From Candidatus Latescibacterota bacterium (lineage in GTDB: Bacteria; Latescibacterota; UBA2968; UBA8231): DNA of 48,550 nucleotides. The notes below the pieces were generated by a model, which had not been told where the DNA came from, did no database searches, and saw only the letters and a list, made by a program, of their open reading frames with translations. The DNA lies in the NCBI GenBank assembly GCA_016187725.1, contig JACPJE010000100.1:1-48550 (forward strand). Reading direction: 5' to 3'. This document shows positions 18,501-25,689 of the stretch, one piece after another (the first letter of the stretch is position 1; each line of letters begins with the position of its first letter). The position numbers and the translations under genes are program-made.

Positions 18501-20994
18501 CTATCAGCAAGAGGCGCCTTTTGCCGGCACCCTCACCCTGGCCGTGGACTGGCCTGTGGGCCAGCACCTGGGGCCCTATGAGTTCGAACTGCAGGCAGAC
18601 CCGGCCGGCGCGGTGTCTGAGACCGATGAGAGCAACAACCAGCTGCGGCGCCAGGTGGAGGTGCATTCGCCGGTGATCCCCGGGCTGCTCTTCCCCCTGC
18701 CCGGCGCGGTGCTCCTGGCCGAGGGCCTGGCCTTGGAGGCGCTGCTGCCCCTGAGCGGGGGGCCTTTCAGTTGCGAGTTCGCCCTGTCTGCGGACCCGGC
18801 TTTTGCAGCGCAAGGGCATTCCGATCTGGCCACTCCCGCGCAGGGCAAGGCTGTTTATCAGCCCCAGGGCCTGCAGGCGGGGCAGGGCTATTTCTGGCGG
18901 GCGCGCGCCCGCTCGGGCGCCGGCCTGGGGCCCTGGAGCGAGATCCGCTCCTTCTGGATCGAGGCCGGCGCCTCCCCGCCCCGCTGGCGGCAGCGGGGGG
19001 CCCAACTGCTGGCGGGGGAGTCCCTGGATCTGGAGCTGGCAGGAGAGGGGATGGTCATCTCGGCGGCCACCCGCCCCCTGCATCCTGCCGCTGACACGCG
19101 CGAGGCAGGGGTTGCGGTGGAGGGCCTGGAAGGGGCCGGGGTGGTGTGCGCGGACGGGACTTATCTGTACGCCAAGCGCTGGTTCAACGACAAATCCACC
19201 GTCTACCCCGGCACGGATTTCTTCACCCGCATCGGCAGCGGCTTCAACGGCACCCAATTCGGCCAGGTCTACGGTGTGCTGGCTGACTCGACCACCGGGG
19301 GTATCTCAGCCACCTGCCACAGCGACGGGTACCTCTACAGCGAGATGGGTGATCCGTACTCCCTGGAGCGGATCTCCACGACCACCGGCAGGAAGGACAC
19401 GGTCACCGTGCCCGAGGGCCTGCTGGAATGGAAGAGCGGGCAGATCATCAGCGGCCACGCCCTGATCACCTCGGATGGGCGCTACCTCTACAATGTGTCC
19501 ATGAGTTCCGAGGCCGGCACGCGCAGCCAGTGGCGGGTGCGGGTCTTCGACCCGGCAAGTGACTGGGCCCTGCTGCGGGATTTCACCTCTCCCCCCACGG
19601 AGCCGGGTTTCACCTACACCTGGACCGACGGGATACTGGCCGACGGGGAGCGGCTCTACTTCATCGAGTACCAGGACGGGCGTCGCATCCGCATGGTGGA
19701 CGGGGGCGACGGGCGCTTCCTGGACGAGTGGCAGAGCGACCAGGATTCCACCCGCATCATCTCCGGCCAGTACGACTGGGTCAACAACAAGGTCTGGCTG
19801 GGCGATCTGTGGGGGCCGGGGATCTTCAGATACCAGGGAGTGGGCAGGATCACCCGCGGCCAGCTGCTCTCCCAGGCTGTGGGGCCGGCCTCTTCCTGGA
19901 AGAGCCTGCTGGTGCAGGGCCAGGGGGTGGAGGTGGAGGTGCTGGGCCGCCAGAGCGCGGGCGCTTCGTGGCAGCCCCTCCAGGATCTGAAGGTCGCTGC
20001 TGCTAGCCAGCCCCTTGACCTGGGCGGGGTGGATGCGGCCCATTATCCCCAGCTGCGCCTGCGGGCGCGGCTGCAGGGGAGCGAGGCGCACCTGGACACC
20101 TGGGCCCTGGACTTTGCGCCGCTGCCTTCCCTGGGCCTGGAGCGGGCTCTGCTGGATTCCGCCGGGAGGGTGGAGGTGGTGGTGCGCAACCTGGGGGTGG
20201 TGGAGACCGGGGCGAGGCTGCGCCTGGAGCAGGGAGAGCGCCGGACCCAGGTGCGGGAATTGACCCTGGCGCCCCTGCAGCGGGGCGAGGCCCGCCAGGT
20301 CCTCGTCGACAGCCTGGCCTCGCCGCCGGGGACGCGGCTCTTCGTCCGCCTGCTCATGGCCCAGGCCGACGCCGACCCGCAGGACGATGTGCTGGAGGTC
20401 TCCCTGCAGGAGGGGGGGCGGGCCGCCCTGGGGTTCAGGGCCTGGCCGGGCGGGCAGCCCTTGTTCGACGGCGACCCCTTGGTCGGCGGCGAGGGGGTGG
20501 TGGTCCAGGCCGGCGGCGAGGGCCACCTGGCCCTGGCGGTGGACGGGGTGCCGGTCCAGCCCGACTCGGTATGGGAGGGCGCGGCGCCAGGGGTGTTGTA
20601 CCGGCCTTCGCTGAAGGCCGGAGAGCACCGGCTGCAGGCGCGGCTGCTGCGGGGCGGACGCGAGGCCGGCTTTGCGGAACTGCGCTTCCGCCTCAGCGAG
20701 GAGTTGGTCATCGCCAATGCCCTGCCCTACCCGCAGCCGATGCGGGAGGGGACCACCTTCACCTATGCGCTCTCGCACGAAGCCCAGGTGGCCGTCGAGA
20801 TCTACGCCCTCAGCGGCCGGCGGGTGCTCAGGCTGGGGCCGCTGGCGCAGGGGGCGGGGTTTCAGCAGGTGGAGTGGGACGGGCGCGACCAGGAGGGCCG
20901 CCGGCTGGCCAACGGCGCCTATCTCTACCGGATCAGCGCCGAAGGGCCACAGGGCTATGCCGAGTTCCGCGGCGCGCTGAGCGTGGTGCGCTAA
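15508..20994 (+). CDS. C25 family (gingipain-like) cysteine peptidase with C-terminal sorting-type domain
   Basis: An exported 1828-residue protein. After a short signal peptide, residues 20-570 form a propeptide/N-terminal region as in PorU-type proteins. The C25 peptidase domain covers about 590-925, with the catalytic His805 in NFNGHGS and Cys842 in LALSCLNGQF. Then come a CARDB-like domain (about 935-1050), a fibronectin/Ig-like domain with GYFWRARARSG (about 1060-1155), a propeller-like repeat region (about 1190-1480), a second CARDB-like part (about 1540-1640) and a FlgD-like C-terminal domain (about 1735-1828) of the kind that directs type IX secretion or cell-surface anchoring. It may be a secreted protease or a PorU-like sortase. 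The size and propeller are larger than usual PorU. No clear ribosome binding site. Confidence 0.93.
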   Translation: MLRTICMALLLGATALEASPIRVLSAGEQGLLLEAILPQPQVRALELGGHRFHQLELPPGYDRLAEPGQPALPFLAAPIAVPPGVQVRVEVEEAHWRRLSDLELAPAPRWAEDGEEPRYETDTQYYLTDAFEPAQPFAVAEGGRLRGVRTCMLQLYPFRYNPVRRELEFCDRLRVRVEFVGGRRPKAARVPDTPAAAPLYRALLNPQQAQAWREGPRAPKLAAGSEWYDPGRPWVKVYADEDALFRSSPGWLDSLGVDPKAIDPRTLRLFYLGEEQAIRVHGEEDGRFDAQDYLLFFGQYRRDEHKDFENLYGRRNTYWLTWGGAPGRRLQERSGAPAHGYPVSPWKWTTAHFEQDTRYNPLPLTPPEKEQEVDHWFWELPVEVLKPGDVPSSRIYAQPLLHRTESEDYTARLRVALHGVSDNIHHTGLLLNEQRIDERVWRGPDELRIETEIPSSYLKDQNRLRLQLFADQSVPDQVYLNWFEIEYRRAYQTWIGFFDFAQPPGGQSYVLQGLYPPGIEVWDVANGYYFTGFQADSTAALGSFVTFEDNPVDSARYVAADSLAGTKRPNGKVDQPSSWRAPGHGADYLIITHADFLEAAQRLVAHRRESGLSAEVVEVEDLYDEFSCGQMTSDAVRDFISYAYHSWERPPVYVLLAGNTHYAYRSSRPSFVPTLFYHAWNRGQAGTDFLYSLVDGADLLPDLAVGRLSWVNLDQALVSVDKIIRYDQAPEPGDWRSRVIYLANYQETGEFARTNDELAAQYTEPLGFSSVEIVNPDNTFLPNLTGKRFLDALNQGALLVNFNGHGSIGTMQYVFSIQFPDWDYLSQVRNGARLPLVLALSCLNGQFADPFNPSLSEAFTLRKEGGSIAYISASAQGRVAQQALLADRLFAQFFQGGTLEFGLTLNIAKVQMLAAHSSFEEAAYSMQLQGDPAQQLALPRQPDYEALDLRLDREEVFSQDTLRVEARWRNNTRLGSDSVQVALLVRSAQEEAPPETLLYQQEAPFAGTLTLAVDWPVGQHLGPYEFELQADPAGAVSETDESNNQLRRQVEVHSPVIPGLLFPLPGAVLLAEGLALEALLPLSGGPFSCEFALSADPAFAAQGHSDLATPAQGKAVYQPQGLQAGQGYFWRARARSGAGLGPWSEIRSFWIEAGASPPRWRQRGAQLLAGESLDLELAGEGMVISAATRPLHPAADTREAGVAVEGLEGAGVVCADGTYLYAKRWFNDKSTVYPGTDFFTRIGSGFNGTQFGQVYGVLADSTTGGISATCHSDGYLYSEMGDPYSLERISTTTGRKDTVTVPEGLLEWKSGQIISGHALITSDGRYLYNVSMSSEAGTRSQWRVRVFDPASDWALLRDFTSPPTEPGFTYTWTDGILADGERLYFIEYQDGRRIRMVDGGDGRFLDEWQSDQDSTRIISGQYDWVNNKVWLGDLWGPGIFRYQGVGRITRGQLLSQAVGPASSWKSLLVQGQGVEVEVLGRQSAGASWQPLQDLKVAAASQPLDLGGVDAAHYPQLRLRARLQGSEAHLDTWALDFAPLPSLGLERALLDSAGRVEVVVRNLGVVETGARLRLEQGERRTQVRELTLAPLQRGEARQVLVDSLASPPGTRLFVRLLMAQADADPQDDVLEVSLQEGGRAALGFRAWPGGQPLFDGDPLVGGEGVVVQAGGEGHLALAVDGVPVQPDSVWEGAAPGVLYRPSLKAGEHRLQARLLRGGREAGFAELRFRLSEELVIANALPYPQPMREGTTFTYALSHEAQVAVEIYALSGRRVLRLGPLAQGAGFQQVEWDGRDQEGRRLANGAYLYRISAEGPQGYAEFRGALSVVR

Positions 20995-21007
20995 AGACTC
21001 TGCGTTG

Positions 21008-21310
21008 TTACTTCTTCTTGCGGATGGCCTCGATCTTCTGGTCGCGCTCAGCGAAGATCTGCTCGCGCACCCGCTGCATCTCCCCCTGGAACTGCTGCAG
21101 GTGTTCGGCAAAGGCCTGGGGCTCCATCTCCCTGGAGAGCTTCTGGATTTTGGCCTTGAGGGAGATCTCCTGCTCGGCCCACTTGGCCTGGTACTGCTTG
21201 TTGAGTTCGTCGATGGCGGCGATCTGTTCAGGGCTCAACTTGACGTAGTCCTTGTCCTGACCCAGTTCCGCATCGGCCTTTTCCAAGGCCAGTTCGAGGG
21301 CTGATTTCAT
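21008..21310 (-). CDS. Small charged helical protein, unknown
   Basis: A 100-residue soluble protein (MKSALELALEKADAEL...) that is nearly all charged helix, with a short basic tail ending in RKKK. There is no signal or membrane segment. The ATG at 21310 has GGAGGA 5-6 bases upstream, so it is very likely translated. It ends 13 bases from the convergent C25 gene. No family recognised; coiled-coil protein-protein contact is the only reasonable suggestion. Confidence 0.8.
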   Translation of the reverse strand: MKSALELALEKADAELGQDKDYVKLSPEQIAAIDELNKQYQAKWAEQEISLKAKIQKLSREMEPQAFAEHLQQFQGEMQRVREQIFAERDQKIEAIRKKK

Positions 21311-21349
21311 GATCGTCCTCCGGGGTCGGATTCTAAGACAGCTTCTGAC

Positions 21350-21382
21350 AAAAAAATCCCCGGCCTGTGCAGGCTGGGGATT
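21350..21382 (-). terminator. Rho-independent terminator of the small Cys-Pro protein gene
   Basis: On the minus strand a 13-bp stem with one G-T pair (21370-21382 paired with 21355-21367) runs into a run of seven T (plus A at 21350-21356). It starts 22 bases after the stop of the 75-residue gene. Confidence 0.8.
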
Positions 21383-21404
21383 GGGGCGGATATGGTATTG
21401 CCCT

Positions 21405-21632
21405 TCAGCTCTTGGTCGCGCCTGAATAGGGGCAGTTGGCGGCTTCGGAGCCCTTGGGGCAGCTGGCGGCATCGGACTTGGGGCACTGGGCCTTGCCCTC
21501 GGGGCAATGCTCCACGGCCTCTTCGGTGACTTTCTGGGTGGCCGCCGGCTGGATGTCGACGCTGGCCACGGCCCACTGCAGGGCAGCCAGGGTGAGCACC
21601 ACGGCGAAGGCGAGGCCGATCTTCTTCCTCAT
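21405..21632 (-). CDS. Small secreted Cys-Pro-repeat protein
   Basis: A 75-residue protein with a clean signal peptide (MRKKIGLAFAVVLTL...AVAS). The mature part of about 50 residues carries four Cys-Pro pairs: HCPEG, QCPKS, SCPKG and NCPYS, each 7-10 residues apart. AAGGAGA is 7 bases before the ATG. No known family. The Cys spacing could form two disulfides or bind a metal or heme-like ligand in the periplasm, but no CxxCH or known motif is present. It has its own terminator and probably its own transcript. Confidence 0.82.
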   Translation of the reverse strand: MRKKIGLAFAVVLTLAALQWAVASVDIQPAATQKVTEEAVEHCPEGKAQCPKSDAASCPKGSEAANCPYSGATKS

Positions 21633-21714
21633 GACAACTCTCCTTTTGGGGAATCAGACGCGCTACCCGGCGCTGAGGTTCCAGGTGAATTTTCTATGAA
21701 TATACACGCCCAGG

Positions 21715-23997
21715 TCAGTCGGCGCCAGCGGTTTTGCCGAAGGCGTCGACAAAGAGGAAGAAGTCGGCGAAGTCGACCTGGCCGCTGCGGTCCAGATCAA
21801 AGCGGGAGTCGGTTTTGCCGAAGGCGTCGACAAAGAGGAAGAAGTCGGCGAAGTTGACCTGGCCGCTGCCGTCGAAGTCGGCGCTGGGCTCCGGCGTTGC
21901 CCCGGTCTGGGTGGTGTCGCCGGCAGCCGCCTCCAGCTCCAGGCTCAGATCCCCTTCCTCGGCAGAGGAGAAGAGCAGCTTTTCGCCCACCTGCAGGAAG
22001 TGGCCATCCTGCACGTTGAGGGCCCGGGGTTGGGCCCCGGAAAAACGCACCAGCCCGAAGTGGGCGTCGCTGCGCAGCGGGCCGGCGGGGGTCTCGAAAG
22101 CCACGGTGTCCCCGGCACTGGTCCAGGCCCAGTCCTCCTGCTCCTCCAGGGCCAGGCGCAGCACCTGCCCGCCCGGCGGGCTGGAGAGTTCCGGCTCGGC
22201 CTGGCCCGTGGGCCGCGGATAGAGCAGCGCCAGGAACCGGGCCTCCTGCCCGCGCTGCTGGGCGCGCAGCACCGTGTGGGTCAGCTCCTGCAGGTAGTCG
22301 AAGGAGTGGAGGGTGTCCACCTCGGAGAAGGTCTGTCCAGGGAGTTCGGGCAGGAAGGCCAGCAACTCGGCCCCTGATCGGGTCCAGCGGGCCAGGTTGC
22401 CACTGCGGCTGTAGGTGCCTCCGCTGGTGCCCCCCCCGTTGCCGTGCAGACGCCACTCGTAGGTGTGGACCTGGTCGCCGCTCAGCTGGTCGGCGATGAG
22501 GAAGTAGCGCTTGCCGGGAAACATCACCCGGCGCCGCACCTGCACCCCCTGGTACGCGGCCCGCACCTCGGCGTAGTCCATCCAACTGCTGGTGAAATAA
22601 TCCTCGATGAAGGCGTCCTCGCCCCCGTCCACCGGCTGGCCCAGCAGGGTCACCAGCGGCGGGCCCTCCCCATCCACCAGCACCACGTTGTGGTTGCGGC
22701 CCCCGTTGACCTTCTGGTGGAACTCGAAGTCGATGTACCCGGCGTCCAGGGCCAGCATCTCCCCCCCGGCGTAGAGCACGAAGCTGGTTTCGTCCGGGTG
22801 TTCGTGGCCCAGGCCCCGGGAGCGGGTGAGGCCGTGTTCGCCGCGCAGCAGGAGGTAGGTGGCGGCCTTTGACCAGTCGCTGCGGAAGACGGCGTCGCCG
22901 GCTTCGGGCATGAAGATGGTCGGGCCCCGCGCCGGTTCGCGGGCAGGGACGCGGTCGTCGTATAGGGCGATGGCGTCCAGTTCGGAGAACTCGCGCACGT
23001 ACAGGCCGGGCTCATCCTGCTCCCAGTCCCAGCGGTGTTCGCCGCCGTCTGCGTCGAGGCCGGCCAGGTAGTGGCCGTAGAAATCGTCGAGGTGGCTATC
23101 GTCGATGTTGGGCCGGCGGCCGCTGGGCAGGCGCAGGTTGAGGGACCAGTCGTGGAGTTTCTGCACCTTGGGGGTGGCGAAGAGGTCGGTACCGGTCAGC
23201 CCTTTGAGCGCCCACATGTAGGGCAGGTACACGTCGGCGGCATAGCGGTGGTAAAAAGGCCCCTCTGCATACCCGCCGTCGGTGCCTTCCACCTGGTAGT
23301 CGAGGGTGCGGGTGACCAGATCGTAGGCGCGTTCGGCCCACTGCTCTGGGGTGCTGCCCGAAAGGCCGGGATGGTCAGCCAGGGCGAAGGCCGCCAGGCC
23401 CAGGCCGGCGTAGGCCCGCAGATGCCAGTTGTCCAGATGGACCACCGAAAGGTCGCGGGGATCGGGGGTCTGGTGCAGGCGGATGGAGAGGAAGCCAAAC
23501 TTGATCCTGATGCCGGCGTAGAGGCGCTGGGCCTCCTCGGCCAGGAGGGTGCGGATCAACTCCAGGCTGGTGGTGTCGCCCTGAAGATAGGTATGGAGCA
23601 GGTCATAGCTTTGGGCGTACTGGGCGGCGATCTCCCCTTCGAGGTGGGGCTGGCCCATGTCCCCGCCCCGGGGGGGGAACTTGGTGTCGGCCAGCAGTTC
23701 GACGCCCCGGCGGGCATAGGTGGTGTCGCCGGTGATCGCATAGGCGAAGGCCAGGCTCTTGGCGCTGCGCACCTTGGCGCGTTCTTCCGCAAAGGTGCCG
23801 GCAGCGGCGTCGGCCCTTTTAAGGGTGGTGGTCCACCAGGTGGAATAGGGCGCGCGCTGAATGCGCTCCTTGAGCAGGGGGACTTCGTCGGCGGTGAAGA
23901 GCAGCGAGGGATGCTGCTCGGCGGGCAGCTCCAGGCCGGCGTCCGGGCTGGGCAGGGCGCACAGGAACAACAGGGGCAGCAGTTTGAGCAGGCGCAG
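21715..23997 (-). CDS. Heparinase II/III-like polysaccharide lyase with dockerin-like C-terminal repeats
   Basis: An exported 760-residue protein. Signal peptide about residues 1-21, an alpha/alpha-toroid (about 60-330, with HLDNWHLRAYAGLGLAAFAL), then a beta-sandwich heparinase II/III domain (about 360-640) with LGHEHPDETSF and NGGRNHNVVLVDGEG motifs. These enzymes cleave uronic-acid polysaccharides by beta-elimination. The last 54 residues are two 27-residue DxDxSGxVxFADFFLFVDAFGKT repeats. The 5' end is odd: no ATG, GTG or TTG fits the signal peptide. AGAGGAG followed 7 bases later by CTG at 23997 gives MRLLKLLPLLFLCAL, directly after the stop of the sialidase remnant. An in-frame ATG at 24126 would add 43 residues that overlap that remnant. 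Confidence 0.88.
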   Translation of the reverse strand: MRLLKLLPLLFLCALPSPDAGLELPAEQHPSLLFTADEVPLLKERIQRAPYSTWWTTTLKRADAAAGTFAEERAKVRSAKSLAFAYAITGDTTYARRGVELLADTKFPPRGGDMGQPHLEGEIAAQYAQSYDLLHTYLQGDTTSLELIRTLLAEEAQRLYAGIRIKFGFLSIRLHQTPDPRDLSVVHLDNWHLRAYAGLGLAAFALADHPGLSGSTPEQWAERAYDLVTRTLDYQVEGTDGGYAEGPFYHRYAADVYLPYMWALKGLTGTDLFATPKVQKLHDWSLNLRLPSGRRPNIDDSHLDDFYGHYLAGLDADGGEHRWDWEQDEPGLYVREFSELDAIALYDDRVPAREPARGPTIFMPEAGDAVFRSDWSKAATYLLLRGEHGLTRSRGLGHEHPDETSFVLYAGGEMLALDAGYIDFEFHQKVNGGRNHNVVLVDGEGPPLVTLLGQPVDGGEDAFIEDYFTSSWMDYAEVRAAYQGVQVRRRVMFPGKRYFLIADQLSGDQVHTYEWRLHGNGGGTSGGTYSRSGNLARWTRSGAELLAFLPELPGQTFSEVDTLHSFDYLQELTHTVLRAQQRGQEARFLALLYPRPTGQAEPELSSPPGGQVLRLALEEQEDWAWTSAGDTVAFETPAGPLRSDAHFGLVRFSGAQPRALNVQDGHFLQVGEKLLFSSAEEGDLSLELEAAAGDTTQTGATPEPSADFDGSGQVNFADFFLFVDAFGKTDSRFDLDRSGQVDFADFFLFVDAFGKTAGAD
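21729..21869 (-). repeat. Two near-identical 60-bp direct repeats encoding calcium-loop-like tail units
   Basis: Bases 21729-21788 and 21810-21869 match at 59 of 60 positions; the period is 81 bases (27 residues). They encode the two DxDxSGxV...DFFLFVDAFGKT units at the end of the heparinase-like protein. The one difference changes Asn to Asp in the V-N/D-FADF position. Confidence 0.95.
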
Positions 23998-24013
23998 CGG
24001 GATTCTCCTCTCT

Positions 24014-24246
24014 TCAGGGCTCGTGGTCGGGGGCCGGCAACAGGTCGATGCCCGAATGGTCGGGCCGCACCCGCAGGCGAATACACCAGATGCCGTTGCT
24101 GCTGGCGTCCTGGCTGCGGTGCCCACCGGTGCTCAGGTACACGATGAAGAGGGAGCCGTCGGGCAGTTCCATGGCCTTGCCGTACCCGTAGGTGTGGCCC
24201 ACCAGGAAACCGTGGTCCGGGGAAGATACCGCAGTAGTGAACCCGG
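24014..24246 (-). pseudogene. 3' remnant of a sialidase/BNR-repeat family gene
   Basis: Only the last ~75 residues remain, from DHGFLVGHTYGYGKAMELPDG to PDHSGIDLLPAPDHEP and a stop at 24014. The GYGKA-x-x-L-x-DG strand and the GIW...RLRV-x-PDHSGI ending resemble the last propeller blade of exo-sialidase-type proteins. Upstream of about 24246 the frame reads through unrelated sequence and no start exists. The stop is followed after 9 bases by the ribosome binding site of the heparinase-like gene, so the two were once an operon. The family assignment rests on a short stretch. Confidence 0.6.
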
Positions 24247-24325
24247 CCTTATTTCTGCAAGACTGCACCACCAGATCCTCCCCCCTTTCCCGGTCTACTT
24301 CCTCCCCCATTTGGGGTCTAGGCTG

Positions 24326-24889
24326 ATGATCGCGGTGATCAACAACGAGGGTACGCCCGCCCAGGTCCTGGCGGCCTGCCGTGCCGGAAAGTTTGTGCTG
24401 GTGGTTTCGGAGGTGATCCTGGAAGAGGTGGACCGCGTGCTCCAGTATTCCAAGGTGGCCCGGTTCCATCAGTGGTCCGAGGAGCGCCGGCGCACCTTCG
24501 TCGAGGACTTGGCCCACATGGCGAAACGAACCCCGGGCACCAGACAGGTTCTGGCTGAAGAGGAAGGGCGGATCATCGGCGCCCTGCGGCTGTGCCAGGA
24601 GCAGGGGACGCTCGTGCTGCGCGGGATGCGGGTGCAGAAGGAATGGCAGCGCCAGGGTGTTGGCACGCGCCTGCTCCAGGTGGCCAACGAGCGGATCGGC
24701 CAGCGGACCTGTTATTGCCTGCCACACCCCTATCTGGAAGGGCTCTACGGCCGGATCGGGTTTGAACAGGTGAAGCCGGCCTCGGTGCCCAGGTTCCTCC
24801 GGTTACGCCAGGTGGAGTACCGGGAACGGGGGGTGGAGACCCTCCTGATCCTGATGAAGAAAGCCTCGAAGCCGACCCGGAAAAGGTAG
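24326..24889 (+). CDS. Chimeric protein: truncated PIN-domain toxin fragment fused to GNAT acetyltransferase
   Basis: A 187-residue reading frame. Residues 1-72 match the middle of a PIN ribonuclease of the toxin-antitoxin type (GTPAQVLAACRAGKFVLVVS, then ILEEVDRVLQYSKVARFH). The first strand, with the catalytic Asp (normally LDTNVL), and the distal acidic residues are missing. Residues 73-175 look like a GNAT domain: VLAEEEGRIIGALRL, then MRVQKEWQRQGVGTRLL (the acetyl-CoA loop Q-x-x-G-x-G), and LYGRIGFEQV. The PIN part cannot be an active nuclease; the GNAT part could work. No clear ribosome binding site. It lies between truncated sugar genes, on the opposite strand. It may be a recent fusion or part of a decaying insertion. 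Confidence 0.65.
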   Translation: MIAVINNEGTPAQVLAACRAGKFVLVVSEVILEEVDRVLQYSKVARFHQWSEERRRTFVEDLAHMAKRTPGTRQVLAEEEGRIIGALRLCQEQGTLVLRGMRVQKEWQRQGVGTRLLQVANERIGQRTCYCLPHPYLEGLYGRIGFEQVKPASVPRFLRLRQVEYRERGVETLLILMKKASKPTRKR

Positions 24890-25069
24890 GGCACCAGTTC
24901 TCCGCGTAGCGAAGCCCCCAAACGCCCCACCATCGGCGATCGGCAGCGGAGGCGGTGAAGGCAGGAGGGCAATTCGCGCGTTCTGGGCACCAAGGGGAGG
25001 AGCACGGGAGAAGGTGTTGGCTTGGGGGTGACCGTTCAGGTTGGCCGCAAAGGGGAGCTGGCGAATCGG

Positions 25070-25480
25070 TCATAGCCCCCTCCTCTTCTTGAGATTGATC
25101 TCCAGCTTTCGTTTGGGCTTCTCTTCCTGCTGCTGGTGCGCGCTCCCCGCCTTCACATCGCGCTTTTCGGCCGTCTCCTGGGCGAGGGGTTTTCCCCCTT
25201 CCCCCAACGACAAAACCTCAAGCATCTTGTAGTAGCTCTGCAGCCGGGATTCCTTTTCCTGGAGGGGCGTCACCATACGCTGGAGTTCCACCACGACTTT
25301 CTGTTTGTCCGCAGTACCCTCATGCCACCTGGCTATTTCCCGGTCCATGCTCTTCAGTTTGCGGCGGATCTCGGCAGCACGGCGGGAGTAAAAGAGGATC
25401 GAGCGGATGGCAAGCCCCAGCATGGCAATGGCGACGAGGCTGGCGATGAGTGGAGGTAATAGCCAAGAGAAGGAGCCCAT
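25070..25480 (-). CDS. Small membrane protein with coiled coil, unknown
   Basis: A 136-residue protein with one N-terminal membrane helix (about residues 7-29: LIASLVAIAMLGLAIRSILF), a coiled coil (about 34-90) and a basic, Gln/Lys-rich tail. The layout resembles small inner-membrane scaffold proteins, but no family was recognised. The ATG at 25480 has no Shine-Dalgarno sequence. Base composition around it is less GC-rich than in the neighbours. The flanking gaps (24890-25069 and 25481-25689) contain no gene that I can support. Confidence 0.55.
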   Translation of the reverse strand: MGSFSWLLPPLIASLVAIAMLGLAIRSILFYSRRAAEIRRKLKSMDREIARWHEGTADKQKVVVELQRMVTPLQEKESRLQSYYKMLEVLSLGEGGKPLAQETAEKRDVKAGSAHQQQEEKPKRKLEINLKKRRGL

Positions 25481-25689
25481 CGATTATCGCCGCAGTAATG
25501 TGGGAGTGACAGCCAGGCAAGGAGGAAGAGAATATAATCGAAATAGCAAAGAAGGCGCCAGGCCGGACAGAAAGGGATCAGATTGTTGGCTGGCCAGAAA
25601 TTAGAGACAGGAAGACCCCGCAAGGGCAACGAGGGGGGGTACCCGCCTTTTTTGCAGTTGCCAAGAAAACCGGCACCAAGAACAGCACG

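Noticed and set aside
19306..21111. Minus-strand 601-codon frame opposite the C25 peptidase gene
   Set aside because: Same GC-driven shadow; Arg/Pro/Gln-rich with no recognisable domain.
25630..25665. Possible plus-strand terminator with GGGTACCC and a T-run
   Set aside because: The palindrome is short and no plus-strand gene ends nearby.
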